Shown: piece after piece, positions 16,552 through 26,428 of the stretch
Layout: the number at the start of each line of letters is the position of its first letter
Numbering within the stretch: the first letter of the stretch is position 1
Assembly: GCF_015140235.1 (NCBI RefSeq)
Contig: NZ_AP023321.1
Span: forward strand, 734,501-798,500
Direction: 5' to 3'
DNA length: 64,000 bases
DNA from: Solibaculum mannosilyticum
GTDB taxonomy: Bacteria > Bacillota > Clostridia > Oscillospirales > Acutalibacteraceae
The notes under the pieces: model-generated
Database searches by the model: none
Told to the model about the DNA's origin: nothing
The model's input: the letters and a program-made list of their open reading frames with translations, nothing else
Position numbers and translations under genes: made by a program

Positions 16552-17376
16552 ATGAAGAATCGAATTATGACCGGGGTGCTTTTTGCGGTGTTGCTGGTGG
16601 CGGTGATGTTCGCGCACCAGACGGTTGTGTTGAATATTGTGGTGGCGGCGGTATCCCTGGTGGCGGTGTACGAGGGACTCCGTGCCACAGGTTTTGAAAA
16701 GAACAAACCTTTGACGGCGTTGTGCATCGTCTTTTGCGTGGTGACAGCCTTCCTGTCTGACCTTGCCCAGTTTAAAGGGGTCAACAGCGTGGTGTTTGTT
16801 TTTGTGGTCCTGTTTTTCCTGGCGGCCATGTACCGTCATGATGAACAGCCACTGGAACGCATTGGCCTTGCATTTGTCATTGCTTTGATCGTACCGCTTG
16901 GATTATCGTGCATGGTGTTCATGCGGGGCATTACCGGACAAAATGTGCCGTTTTACATCATGCTGACCATTATCGGATCTTGGGTGACCGACATCGGGGC
17001 CTATTTTACCGGTACATTTTTTGGCAAACACAAGATGGCTCCCAAGATCAGCCCGAAGAAAACGGTAGAAGGGCTCTTTGGGGGACTAGTGCTGTGTATT
17101 GCATGTTTTGCCCTATGGGGCTGGCTTTACCAGACCCTCTTTTTACAGGATGGGGGTACGGTACAATTCCTGCCGCTGATGCTTTTATCCATCCCAGCGT
17201 CTTTGGTAGGGGTCGTAGGGGATCTCACCTTTTCCCTCATCAAACGGGCATGCGGTGTCAAGGATTTCAGCAATCTCCTGCCCGGTCACGGCGGCATGCT
17301 GGACCGGTTCGACAGTACGATTTTTGTTGCCCCATTTTTATATTTAGCAATTCAAGTTGTCCCGATTATAACCTAG
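16552..17376 (+). CDS. cdsA: Phosphatidate cytidylyltransferase
   Basis: This 274-residue membrane protein makes CDP-diacylglycerol from phosphatidate and CTP. About eight hydrophobic segments are visible. The C-terminal CDP-DG synthase signature SLIKRACGVKDFSNLLPGHG followed by GMLDRFDS is intact. The ATG at 16552 follows GGAGGGG. The 102-base gap from uppS holds no clear signal. Confidence 0.94.
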   Translation: MKNRIMTGVLFAVLLVAVMFAHQTVVLNIVVAAVSLVAVYEGLRATGFEKNKPLTALCIVFCVVTAFLSDLAQFKGVNSVVFVFVVLFFLAAMYRHDEQPLERIGLAFVIALIVPLGLSCMVFMRGITGQNVPFYIMLTIIGSWVTDIGAYFTGTFFGKHKMAPKISPKKTVEGLFGGLVLCIACFALWGWLYQTLFLQDGGTVQFLPLMLLSIPASLVGVVGDLTFSLIKRACGVKDFSNLLPGHGGMLDRFDSTIFVAPFLYLAIQVVPIIT

Positions 17377-17416
17377 GAATCGGGGGAATATAACTATATT
17401 AGCGGCGGTGGGAAGT

Positions 17417-18565
17417 ATGAGACGGATTTCAATTTTAGGATCAACCGGGTCCATTGGGACGCAGGCTTTGGATGTAGTGGATGGGCTGGATGTCCAGGTT
17501 GCGGCTCTGGCGGCCCATCACAATGTGAAGATGCTGGAGGAACAGATCCGGAAATACAATCCCCAGCTCGCGGCGGTGGTGGATGAAAAAGCCGCTGCCG
17601 ATTTGACGGTGCGGGTAGCCGATACAGGATGCCGCATCGTCGCGGGGGAAGAGGGGCTTTGTGAAGCGGCGAGTCTTTCCCATGTCCATACGGTGCTCAA
17701 CGCTGTGGTGGGCATCGCCGGCCTGCGTCCCACATTGGAGGCATTGGAGGCGGGCATCGAACGTCTGGCACTGGCCAACAAAGAGACGTTGGTGGCCGGT
17801 GGAGCCCTTGTGATGGCCAAGGCAAAACAAAAGGGTATCGCCATTGCGCCGGTGGACAGCGAGCATTCTGCTATTTTCCAGTGCCTACAGGGAGCGCCCT
17901 CCAAGAAAGCGCTTCGCAAAGTCATCCTGACCGCATCGGGCGGTCCTTTCTTTGGAAAGACCAGGGAAGAGCTTACGAATATCACTCCTGCCCAGGCATT
18001 AAAGCATCCCAATTGGTCCATGGGGAATAAGGTGACCATCGATTCGGCTTCCCTGATGAACAAGGGTCTGGAGCTCATTGAGGCGGTATGGCTTTTCGAT
18101 TTGGAACCCTCCCAGGTGGATATTATAGTCCATCGGGAGAGCATCATCCATTCCATGGTGGAGTACGACGATCATTCGGTCATTGCCCAGATGGGGGTTC
18201 CGGATATGCGTCTCCCCATCCAGTATGCCTTGACATGGCCGGAGCGTACGGCTTGCCCAGTGGAACCGCTTGATTTGATCGCCTGCGGGAAACTGACGTT
18301 TTATCGTCCGGATGAGGAGACGTTTATCTGTCTGCCCGCTTGTAGGGAGGCCATCGCGAGAGGAGGTCTGGCGCCTGCGGCGGCAAACGGCGCCAATGAA
18401 CGTGCGGTATCCCTGTTTCTGGAGGGGAAAATCCCCTTTTTACGCATTGGAGAACTGGTGCATGCCGCCATGCTTCATCAGCAGTCGGCGGATCAAATTA
18501 CATTGCAGAGCATCTTAGAGGCCGATAGGGCAGCGCGTCAGTTTGTGGATTCTCAAGTGAGGTGA
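17417..18565 (+). CDS. dxr: 1-deoxy-D-xylulose 5-phosphate reductoisomerase
   Basis: This 382-residue NADPH enzyme forms MEP, the second step of the non-mevalonate isoprenoid pathway. The Rossmann motif ISILGSTGSIGTQALDVV opens it. LANKETLVAGG, APVDSEHSAIFQCL (metal ligands Asp and Glu), TASGGPF and HPNWSMGNKVTIDSASLMNKG follow. It ends by overlapping rseP by four bases. The ATG at 17417 is preferred over a GTG three codons earlier. Confidence 0.96.
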   Translation: MRRISILGSTGSIGTQALDVVDGLDVQVAALAAHHNVKMLEEQIRKYNPQLAAVVDEKAAADLTVRVADTGCRIVAGEEGLCEAASLSHVHTVLNAVVGIAGLRPTLEALEAGIERLALANKETLVAGGALVMAKAKQKGIAIAPVDSEHSAIFQCLQGAPSKKALRKVILTASGGPFFGKTREELTNITPAQALKHPNWSMGNKVTIDSASLMNKGLELIEAVWLFDLEPSQVDIIVHRESIIHSMVEYDDHSVIAQMGVPDMRLPIQYALTWPERTACPVEPLDLIACGKLTFYRPDEETFICLPACREAIARGGLAPAAANGANERAVSLFLEGKIPFLRIGELVHAAMLHQQSADQITLQSILEADRAARQFVDSQVR

Positions 18566-19617
18566 TTGTTATCAACATTGTTTTTACCATCGTTATAACG
18601 GTTCTTGTTTTTGGAGTGCTCATTTTCATTCACGAATTGGGCCATTTCCTGGTGGCCAAGGCAAACGGCATCAAGGTCAATGAATTTGCCATCGGCATGG
18701 GCCCGACCCTGTTAAAAAAGCAGGGGAAGGAGACGGTGTATGCCCTGAGAGCCTTTCCCATCGGCGGCTTTGTCAGCATGGAGGGAGAGGATGGAGAAAG
18801 TCAGGACGAGAGAGCTTTTAATCATAAACCGGTGTGGCGGCGGGTGCTGGTTACCATAGCGGGCGTGGTGATGAACCTGTTTTTGGGGCTTGTCCTGCTG
18901 TCCATCATCAACGCTTGCTTTTCCGGGAACGCTTTGGCGTCCACAACCGTTTCGGTCATCGAGGAAGGCGCCATGCCTGGACAGACCGGCCTTCAGGTAG
19001 GGGATCGGATCACCTCCATCAACGGCACGGCTGTGTTTGTGGATTACGATATTCAGTTCAATCTGCTGCGGGACAACGACGGCGTCGTAGACATCGGCGT
19101 GGAGCGGGACGGGCAGAAAATGACGTTAAACGGCGTCACCTTTGATACCGAAGTGGGCGAGGACGGGGTACGCCGCATCCAAGGCTTTGGATTTAAGGTA
19201 AAGCCCATTGAGAAAAATGTTTGGACGGTGGTGAAACATTCCGCCTTGCAGACCTTGTCGGTAGGACGTCTGGTCTGGCTCACCTTAGTGGATCTTGTGA
19301 CCGGCAATGTGGGAATGGAACAGCTGTCCGGCCCTGTTGGAACGGCCAATGTCATCAGTGAAGCGGCCCATCAGGGCATGGAATCCTTCCTGATGTTGGT
19401 GGCCTTTATCAGCATTAATTTAGGCGTCTTTAACCTTCTCCCCATCCCGGGACTGGACGGTGGACGTCTGTTGTTCTTGATTATTGAGGGGATCCGCCGT
19501 AAACCCATTCCTATAAAGTACGAGGGTATTGTAAACTTTGTAGGATTGGCTCTTATGATGCTCTTGTTGGTGGCGGTGACCTTTAACGATATCGTGCGCA
19601 TTATTCAGGGGGGCTAG
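18562..19617 (+). CDS. rseP: RIP metalloprotease RseP/RasP (site-2 protease)
   Basis: This 351-residue intramembrane zinc protease cleaves membrane-bound substrates such as anti-sigma factors and signal peptides (family roles). The catalytic HELGH motif is in the first transmembrane segment near residue 24. A PDZ domain (about 115-200) contains LQVGDRITSINGTAV. The second active-site motif NLLPIPGLDGGRL contains the Asp ligand. The GTG at 18562 overlaps the dxr stop; it sits very close to the purine-rich site, so an alternative start a few codons later cannot be excluded. Confidence 0.93.
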   Translation: MIVINIVFTIVITVLVFGVLIFIHELGHFLVAKANGIKVNEFAIGMGPTLLKKQGKETVYALRAFPIGGFVSMEGEDGESQDERAFNHKPVWRRVLVTIAGVVMNLFLGLVLLSIINACFSGNALASTTVSVIEEGAMPGQTGLQVGDRITSINGTAVFVDYDIQFNLLRDNDGVVDIGVERDGQKMTLNGVTFDTEVGEDGVRRIQGFGFKVKPIEKNVWTVVKHSALQTLSVGRLVWLTLVDLVTGNVGMEQLSGPVGTANVISEAAHQGMESFLMLVAFISINLGVFNLLPIPGLDGGRLLFLIIEGIRRKPIPIKYEGIVNFVGLALMMLLLVAVTFNDIVRIIQGG

Positions 19618-19623
19618 TGAGTG

Positions 19624-20673
19624 ATGCAAAGACGTGAAAGCAAACGGATTTTAGTAGGCAAGGTTCCTATGGGCGGGGATGCGCCGATATCGGTGCAATC
19701 GATGCTCAATTGTCCGGCCCACGATGTGGAGGCAAATGTAGAGCAGGCTAAGGAATTGGCAGGAGCGGGATGTGATATCATCCGAGTGGCGATTCCGGAC
19801 TACAGGGCGGTGGCGCTCATCGACGCCATCAAAAGCGCAGTGGATGTGCCGGTGGTGGCCGATATCCACTACGATTATCGTCTTGCACTGGAATCGGTGG
19901 CGGCCGGGGTGGATAAAGTGCGCATTAATCCCGGCAACATCGGCGGTGAAGATAGGGTCAAAGCGGTGGCGACGGCCTGCAAAAATGCCGGTGTCCCCAT
20001 CCGGGTAGGTGTCAACTCCGGATCCTTGGAAAAGGAGATCCTGGCCAAATACGGCGGGCCTACTCCCGAAGGCATGCGGGACAGCGCCCTTTATCACGTC
20101 TCCCTGCTGGAAAAATACGATTTTGACGACATTGTCATCTCCATTAAATCTTCCGACGTGCAGACCATGGTCAAGGCGTATGAATTGACGGCTGAAGCCT
20201 GCTGGTATCCCCTTCATCTAGGTGTCACCGAGGCGGGAACCGAACGCATGGGACTGATTAAATCTACGGCCGGCATTGGATCGCTGTTGCTTCACGGCAT
20301 TGGAGACACCATCCGAGTTTCTCTGACGGCCTCTCCGGTCAAAGAGGTCTACGCCGGATTGGATGTACTCAAAGCGGTGGGACTGCGTAAGGACGGCGTT
20401 AACCTGGTATCCTGCCCCACCTGTGGACGCACCAAGGTGGATTTGATTGGATTGGCCCGTCAGGTGGAGGAACGCCTTAAAACCTGCGGGAAAAGCATCA
20501 AAGTAGCGGTGATGGGATGTGCGGTCAACGGGCCGGGGGAGGCCCGGGATGCCGATATCGGGATCGCCGGCGGTAACGGCTGTGGACTTATCTTTAAAAA
20601 AGGCGAGGTTTTAAGGAAAGTGCCGGAGGATGAACTGATCGAAGAATTGATGAAGGAAATTGAGAAGCTTTAA
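19624..20673 (+). CDS. ispG: 4-hydroxy-3-methylbut-2-enyl diphosphate synthase
   Basis: This 349-residue enzyme of the MEP pathway converts the cyclic diphosphate MEcPP to HMBPP using a [4Fe-4S] cluster. The TIM barrel begins SVQSMLNCPAHDVEAN. The C-terminal cluster domain has SCPTCGRTKVD and a third cysteine in VMGCAVNGPGEARDADIG. A GTG three bases earlier (19621) is better spaced from AGGGGGG and is an equal start candidate. It lies between rseP and polC, as in many Firmicutes. Confidence 0.95.
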   Translation: MQRRESKRILVGKVPMGGDAPISVQSMLNCPAHDVEANVEQAKELAGAGCDIIRVAIPDYRAVALIDAIKSAVDVPVVADIHYDYRLALESVAAGVDKVRINPGNIGGEDRVKAVATACKNAGVPIRVGVNSGSLEKEILAKYGGPTPEGMRDSALYHVSLLEKYDFDDIVISIKSSDVQTMVKAYELTAEACWYPLHLGVTEAGTERMGLIKSTAGIGSLLLHGIGDTIRVSLTASPVKEVYAGLDVLKAVGLRKDGVNLVSCPTCGRTKVDLIGLARQVEERLKTCGKSIKVAVMGCAVNGPGEARDADIGIAGGNGCGLIFKKGEVLRKVPEDELIEELMKEIEKL

Positions 20674-20700
20674 TTATAGAAATGGTGCAGAGGATTTAGA

Positions 20701-23700
20701 ATGAATGAAAAAAGCGTTTGGGCCGTTTTTGGCGAATACATCCAGGATGAGACCTTGCTGACCCAGATAGGGGACGGCCAGGTCAATCATCTGCAATACG
20801 AGGAATTTAACAAGAGCATGGAAATCGACATCGGGTTTCCATGCTTTGTCGTACATACCGATCTCTTTGCCGCAGAGAATCAGATTGCAAAAGGGTTGGG
20901 GCTTTCCGAAGTGCGTATCCGTCCCCATTATCCCAAAGAGTGTCTGACGCCCGATTGTATCCCAAGCTTGGTGGAGCATGTGCGGCGGGACAATGCCGGC
21001 GTCAACGGCACGTTGGACGGAGCAACATATCGCCTGGAGGACGGGACCCTGACCATCGAATTGACCCATGGAGGTCTGTGGGTGCTGGAATCCACCCGAA
21101 GCGATGAGATGCTGCAAAAGCTGATTGCCGAACAATTCGGCCTTTTTGTCAAGCTGGAGTTCACCGGCGTCACCGAGACGAAGGAGGTCATCCCAGCGCC
21201 TCAGACCGACGACTGGATTCCTCCAGCCGCCCAGATGGGAAATGGAGTCCCATACCCGGACGAAGCGCCGCCGGAAGAAAACGTCCCGCCGGAAGAGGTT
21301 CCCTTTGATTTGGAGGGACCTGTCCCGGCGCCGCCGTCGGCCCCGGTGGAACAAGCGCCAAGGAGGCCGCGCAAAAGGACGGCGCAGTCGGCGCCTGTAG
21401 GGGACATGCCCTACGATCCTGCTTCCGCCCAGGTGATCATGGGTAAGGCCATCCGGGATTTGCCCACTCGCCTCAGGGATATCCCTCCCGAACAGGGAAA
21501 TTATACCGTTTGGGGAGAGGTATTTGGGCTGGAAAGCCGGGAATCCAAGGACGGAAATACCCTGATTCTCAGCTTTAATATCACCGATCTTTCCGGCTCC
21601 ATCTCGGTCAAAGTCATCCAGCGCAAGAAGAAGGCGGCCGATCTTTCCTCCCTGAAAAACGGAAACAGCGTATTGGTGTATGGAGAATACAGTTTTGACA
21701 AATACGACCGGGAATACAGTATGCGCGCCTCCTCTATCTCGACGGTCAAGGCGGTGGGACGGGAGGATCGCGCCGATATAAAACGTGTGGAGCTACATAT
21801 GCATACCACCATGTCGTCTATGGACGGCATGACTCCCGCCGGCAAGCTCATCAAACAGGCGGCTAAATGGGGACATAAAGCCGTGGCCATCACCGATCAC
21901 GGCGTGGTGCAGGCCTATCCCGAAGCCATGAACGCCTGCCGCGACATCTGCAAAGACGGCACAGACTTTAAAGTCATCTACGGCATCGAGGCCTATTATG
22001 TCAACGACATGGTACCGGCCGTCACAGGGAGGCAGGAGACGCCTTTTGATGGGGAATTTATTGTCTTTGACTTGGAGACCACGGGCTTAAGCGCATCGGC
22101 GGAACGCATCACGGAAATCGGCGCCGTCCGCGTCAAGGGCGGAGAGGTGCTCGAGAATTTTAACATCTTTGTCAATCCCCAAAAGCCCATCCCGCCTAAA
22201 ATCACCGAACTAACCGGCATCACCGATGAGATGGTTGCCGATGCGCCTCTGGAAAAGGAGGCTATGGAGATGTTCTGTGCATTTTGTGGCGACGCTCCTT
22301 TGGTGGCCCACAATGCAACCTTTGACGTCTCTTTCTGTGCTGCTGCGGCCAAGCGATGCGGCATCCCCTTTGACGTGACCTACATCGATACCGTACCCAT
22401 GGCGCGCAGCCTGTTCCCTCAGCTCAAAAATCACAAGCTGGACACCGTGGCAAAGCACCTGAAGCTGGATCCCTTCAATCATCACCGGGCCTGCGACGAT
22501 GCGGCGGTGCTGGCACAAATCTTTGTGAGGATGCTCAAATTGGTGGAGGAAACCACTGAAATCAAGGATATTTCCCACATCAATACCGCCTTGGCGGGAG
22601 GCAACCCCCTCAAGCTGAGGCCGTATCATATGATTATCCTGGCCAAAGACTATGTAGGCCTTAAGAATCTTTATAAATTGGTGTCTTTGTCCAACCTGCA
22701 ATACTACCACAAAAAGCCACGCATTCCCCGCAGCGAGCTCATCAAATATAGAGAGGGCTTGCTGGTGGGAAGCGCCTGTGAGGCGGGGGAACTGTACGAC
22801 GCCGTCCGTTCGGGACGTCCCTTTAACCAGCTGTTGGATATCGCCAGCTTTTACGATTATCTGGAGATCCAACCCCTTGCCAACAATGAGTTCATGATCC
22901 GGCAGGGTACGGTAGCCGATGAAGAGGGGCTCAAGGAGCACAACCGTACCATTGTCAAATTGGCCGAACGGTTGGGAAAACTCTGCGTCGCCACCTGTGA
23001 CGTCCACTTCCTGAACCCGGAGGACGAGGTGTTCCGCCGCATCCTCATGGCGGGACAAGGCTTCCAGGATGCTGACAATCAGCCGCCCCTGTACCTGCGC
23101 ACCACCGAGGAGATGCTCAAGGAATTTGAGTATCTTGGGAAACAAAAGGCCTATGAAGTGGTGGTGGAGAACACCAATAAAATTGCCGACATGATTGAGA
23201 ACATTCAGCCCATCCCGGACGGAACCTTCCCACCTTCCATCGAAGGATCGGAGCAACAGCTTCAGGACATCTGCTGGGCCAGGGCCAAGGAAGTGTACGG
23301 CGATCCTCTGCCCGACATTGTCAAGGATCGTTTGGAACGAGAGCTGGATTCCATCATCAAACACGGTTTCTCGGTCATGTACATCACCGCCCAAAAGCTG
23401 GTGGCCGATTCGGTGGCCCACGGATATTTGGTGGGCTCCCGTGGATCGGTTGGCTCCTCCTTTACCGCCATCATGGCGGGCATCTCGGAAGTCAATCCTC
23501 TGTCGCCCCATTATGTGTGTCCCAAATGCAAACACAGCGAATTTTTTACCGATGGGAGCGTCGGTTCCGGCTTTGATCTGCCGGAGAAGGATTGTCCCGT
23601 GTGCGGAACCCCCTACAATCGGGACGGCCATGAAATCCCCTTTGAAACCTTCTTGGGATTCAAAGGAGATAAATCCCCCGATATCGACCTTAACTTTTCG

Positions 23701-25113
23701 GGCGAATACCAGCCCTTTGCCCATAAGTATACCGAAGAATTGTTCGGCCGGGAAAACGTGTTCAAAGCCGGAACCATCTCCACCGTCGCCTCCAAGACGG
23801 CCTATGGATACGTCAAAAAATACGCCGAGGAGCGGGGGATGATTCTGCACAGGGCCGAGGAACAGCGTCTCATCGAGGGCTGTACCGGCATCAAGCGCAC
23901 CACCGGCCAGCATCCCGGCGGCATGGTGGTCGTGCCCCGCAGCCATGTGGTGGAGGACTTTACCCCTGTGCAGCATCCGGCCGACGATCCAAAGTCGGAC
24001 GTCATTACCACCCACTTCGACTTCCACGCCATCCACGACACCATCCTGAAGCTGGATATTCTGGGGCACGATGTTCCCACTATTTATAAGTATCTGGAGG
24101 AGAATACCGGTATCCCGGTGATGGATGTATCCATGAGCGATCCGGACGTCATGCGTCTGTTTACCTCGCCGGAACCGCTGGGCGTCACTCCGGAGGACAT
24201 CGACTGCCAGACGGGAACCCTGTCCCTGCCGGAGATGGGCACCAATTTCGTACGCCAGATGCTCATCGACTCCCAGCCCAAGACCTTCGCCGACCTGTTG
24301 CAGATTTCGGGATTATCCCACGGCACCGATGTGTGGCTGGGCAACGCTCAAGAGCTCATCAAAAACGGTACCTGTACCATTTCACAGGTTATCGGTACCC
24401 GTGACAGCATCATGACCTATCTAATGCACCGTGGCTTGGATCCCAGCATGGCCTTTAAGATCATGGAGATCGTCCGAAAGGGCAAAGCCACTAAACTGCT
24501 CACCGAGGAACATTTTAACGCCATGAAGGAGCACGATGTGCCCCAATGGTATGTGGATTCCTGCATGAAGATCAAGTATATGTTCCCCAAAGCCCACGCA
24601 GCCGCCTACGTCATTGCGGCGCTGCGGTTGGGATGGTACAAGGTGCACCGTCCGGTGGAATATTACGCCGCTTACTTTACTGTCCGAGGCGGGGACTTTG
24701 ACGCCGAAGCAGCCGTCAGTGGCAAGGCCATGGTGCGGCGCCGCATGGACGAAATTAAGGCAAAGGGCAAGGAGGCCACCGCCAAGGAACAGGATCTCTT
24801 TTCCAACTTGCAGATTGTACAGGAGATTTTGGCCCGCGGCATTCAGTTTTTGCCGGTGCATCTTTATAAATCCGACGCCAAGCGGTATCTGGTGGAGGAC
24901 GGCAACATCCGCCTTCCCTTTGGATCCCTCAAGGGAATCGGCGGCGCGGCGGCCGACGCCCTACAAGAGGCCAGGGACAGCGTGACTTCCTTTATCTCGG
25001 TGGAGGACTTGCAGCAAAAAGCCGGCGTCAGCAAATCGGTTATCGAGACGCTCAGTTCCTTCCACGCCCTGGATGGACTCCCTGAAACCAGCCAGATGAC
25101 GCTGTTTGGTTGA
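20701..25113 (+). CDS. polC: DNA polymerase III PolC-type alpha subunit
   Basis: This 1470-residue protein is the Gram-positive replicative polymerase with built-in proofreading. The order is an N-terminal region with a Pro/Glu-rich linker (about 165-235), an OB fold (about 260-345), a PHP domain starting VELHMHTTMSSMDG near residue 364, and an inserted DEDD exonuclease (FIVFDLETTGLSASAERITE, near 450). Then the PHP remainder, the palm with SPDIDLNFSGEYQ, a zinc-ribbon with CPKCKHSEFF and CPVCG, and fingers with TTGQHPGGMVV follow. The end TLFG resembles a clamp-binding tail. Its start follows AGAGGA 27 bases after ispG. Confidence 0.96.
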   Translation: MNEKSVWAVFGEYIQDETLLTQIGDGQVNHLQYEEFNKSMEIDIGFPCFVVHTDLFAAENQIAKGLGLSEVRIRPHYPKECLTPDCIPSLVEHVRRDNAGVNGTLDGATYRLEDGTLTIELTHGGLWVLESTRSDEMLQKLIAEQFGLFVKLEFTGVTETKEVIPAPQTDDWIPPAAQMGNGVPYPDEAPPEENVPPEEVPFDLEGPVPAPPSAPVEQAPRRPRKRTAQSAPVGDMPYDPASAQVIMGKAIRDLPTRLRDIPPEQGNYTVWGEVFGLESRESKDGNTLILSFNITDLSGSISVKVIQRKKKAADLSSLKNGNSVLVYGEYSFDKYDREYSMRASSISTVKAVGREDRADIKRVELHMHTTMSSMDGMTPAGKLIKQAAKWGHKAVAITDHGVVQAYPEAMNACRDICKDGTDFKVIYGIEAYYVNDMVPAVTGRQETPFDGEFIVFDLETTGLSASAERITEIGAVRVKGGEVLENFNIFVNPQKPIPPKITELTGITDEMVADAPLEKEAMEMFCAFCGDAPLVAHNATFDVSFCAAAAKRCGIPFDVTYIDTVPMARSLFPQLKNHKLDTVAKHLKLDPFNHHRACDDAAVLAQIFVRMLKLVEETTEIKDISHINTALAGGNPLKLRPYHMIILAKDYVGLKNLYKLVSLSNLQYYHKKPRIPRSELIKYREGLLVGSACEAGELYDAVRSGRPFNQLLDIASFYDYLEIQPLANNEFMIRQGTVADEEGLKEHNRTIVKLAERLGKLCVATCDVHFLNPEDEVFRRILMAGQGFQDADNQPPLYLRTTEEMLKEFEYLGKQKAYEVVVENTNKIADMIENIQPIPDGTFPPSIEGSEQQLQDICWARAKEVYGDPLPDIVKDRLERELDSIIKHGFSVMYITAQKLVADSVAHGYLVGSRGSVGSSFTAIMAGISEVNPLSPHYVCPKCKHSEFFTDGSVGSGFDLPEKDCPVCGTPYNRDGHEIPFETFLGFKGDKSPDIDLNFSGEYQPFAHKYTEELFGRENVFKAGTISTVASKTAYGYVKKYAEERGMILHRAEEQRLIEGCTGIKRTTGQHPGGMVVVPRSHVVEDFTPVQHPADDPKSDVITTHFDFHAIHDTILKLDILGHDVPTIYKYLEENTGIPVMDVSMSDPDVMRLFTSPEPLGVTPEDIDCQTGTLSLPEMGTNFVRQMLIDSQPKTFADLLQISGLSHGTDVWLGNAQELIKNGTCTISQVIGTRDSIMTYLMHRGLDPSMAFKIMEIVRKGKATKLLTEEHFNAMKEHDVPQWYVDSCMKIKYMFPKAHAAAYVIAALRLGWYKVHRPVEYYAAYFTVRGGDFDAEAAVSGKAMVRRRMDEIKAKGKEATAKEQDLFSNLQIVQEILARGIQFLPVHLYKSDAKRYLVEDGNIRLPFGSLKGIGGAAADALQEARDSVTSFISVEDLQQKAGVSKSVIETLSSFHALDGLPETSQMTLFG

Positions 25114-25144
25114 TAAAGTGCTTTTTGTGTCCTGGAAAATACAC

Positions 25145-25173
25145 TTGACAGCGTTACATTAGTGTGATATCCT
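25145..25173 (+). promoter_or_regulatory. Promoter of the histidine operon
   Basis: TTGACA (25145-25150) and TATCCT (25168-25173) are 17 bases apart. The leader to hisZ is only about 40 bases, too short for a T-box or a his leader peptide. Imperfect dyad symmetry spans GTGTGATA and TATTAGCAC, which could be an operator. Confidence 0.65.
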
Positions 25174-25216
25174 ATTAGCACGATAAAGCAAATTGAAACA
25201 GAAGAGGGGTTATTTC

Positions 25217-26428
25217 GTGAAACGATACGCCAAGATCACCCCGGAGGGAAACCGGGACCAGTTGTTTGAGGAGTGCGAGGCCCGCAATCGGACCGAAGGC
25301 ACCCTGACCAAATTTTTCCGGGGGCGGGGCTATCACGAAGTGCACACCCCGACGCTGGAATTTTACGATGTCTTTGCCAGCGATTCCTATGGCATGCCGC
25401 TGGAAAGCGTCTATAAATTGACCGATCACAAGGGCAGGCTGATGGTGCTGCGTCCCGACTGCACCGCTCCTATCGCCCGGATGGTGGCCACCCGTCTCAA
25501 GGACGCCCCGCTGCCCATCCGGATGTACTACCGGCAGGAGGTCTACCGGGTAAATCCCAGCATGGCCGGGCGCAGCGATCAGGTGGCCCAGACCGGTGTG
25601 GAACTCATCGGGGCATCGGGGAAACGGGCCGACTTGGAGGTCATTGCATTGGCGGTCGAAAGCATTCAGGCATGCGGCGTCCAGGATTTCACGTTGGAGA
25701 TCGGCCACGCGGGATTTTTCCGGGAGTTGGCCGCCAACTTGGGGCTGGACGAGGAGGGAAGGGAAACCGTCCGTTCCCTCATTGAAGTCAAGAACTACGC
25801 CGCTCTCAACGATATCCTGAATCAGATGGAGGATAGTCCTTCGGTACAGGTCATGCGGGCCTTGCCCCGCTTGTTCGGCGGCGGGGAGGTCTTCCGCCAG
25901 TTGGAGGGCATCTGTAAGGACATGACCCATGGCTCCATCGCCTACCTCAAGGAGCTTTATGAGAGCTTGCAAAGCCTGGGCCTTGAGGGACGGGTGCTGA
26001 TCGATTTGGGCCTGGTTCACCAAAACGACTACTACACCGGTGTCATTTTCCGGGGCTATATGAAGGGCTACGGCGACGTGGTGCTGTCGGGCGGACGCTA
26101 CGACAATCTGATGCAGGAATTCGGCGATCCGCTGCCCGCCACAGGGTTTGGAATCAATGTAGACAGCCTGGTGCGGGCCAAGCTGGAGCGGCAGGAATAC
26201 TGTCCGCCCAAAGCGTCCGACGTACTGGTACACGGCCTGCCGGGATACGAGATCAAAGCTCTCCGGCACTTGGATGATCTGGTGGAGCAGGGCTTGCACG
26301 GGGAAAACAGCGTGTTCCAAGGGGAGCAGGAAGCTATGGAGTATGCGAAACAACAGGGCATCGGCCGGGTGGACATTGTGGGAAAGGACGTCCGGACCGT
26401 GGATGTCAGAGAGGGGGAAGCAAAATGA
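25217..26428 (+). CDS. hisZ: ATP phosphoribosyltransferase regulatory subunit
   Basis: This 403-residue HisRS paralogue partners the short catalytic HisG. It retains the class II synthetase fold with motif 2-like PIRMYYRQEVYR and a HisZ-type YYTGVIFRGYMKG and LSGGRYDNL. It lacks the anticodon-binding domain of true HisRS. The GTG at 25217 follows AGAGGGG. It overlaps hisG by four bases and leads the operon, matching the rule that short HisG needs HisZ. Confidence 0.92.
   Translation: MKRYAKITPEGNRDQLFEECEARNRTEGTLTKFFRGRGYHEVHTPTLEFYDVFASDSYGMPLESVYKLTDHKGRLMVLRPDCTAPIARMVATRLKDAPLPIRMYYRQEVYRVNPSMAGRSDQVAQTGVELIGASGKRADLEVIALAVESIQACGVQDFTLEIGHAGFFRELAANLGLDEEGRETVRSLIEVKNYAALNDILNQMEDSPSVQVMRALPRLFGGGEVFRQLEGICKDMTHGSIAYLKELYESLQSLGLEGRVLIDLGLVHQNDYYTGVIFRGYMKGYGDVVLSGGRYDNLMQEFGDPLPATGFGINVDSLVRAKLERQEYCPPKASDVLVHGLPGYEIKALRHLDDLVEQGLHGENSVFQGEQEAMEYAKQQGIGRVDIVGKDVRTVDVREGEAK

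Noticed and set aside
22210-24069. Long open frame on the minus strand opposite polC
   Set aside because: It is the codon-position shadow of polC: low-complexity, His/Gly/Leu-rich translation, no ribosome site and no recognisable domain.
25114-25216. T-box or histidine leader peptide before hisZ
   Set aside because: The leader from the promoter is only about 40 bases, with no His-rich short frame or T-box bulge.
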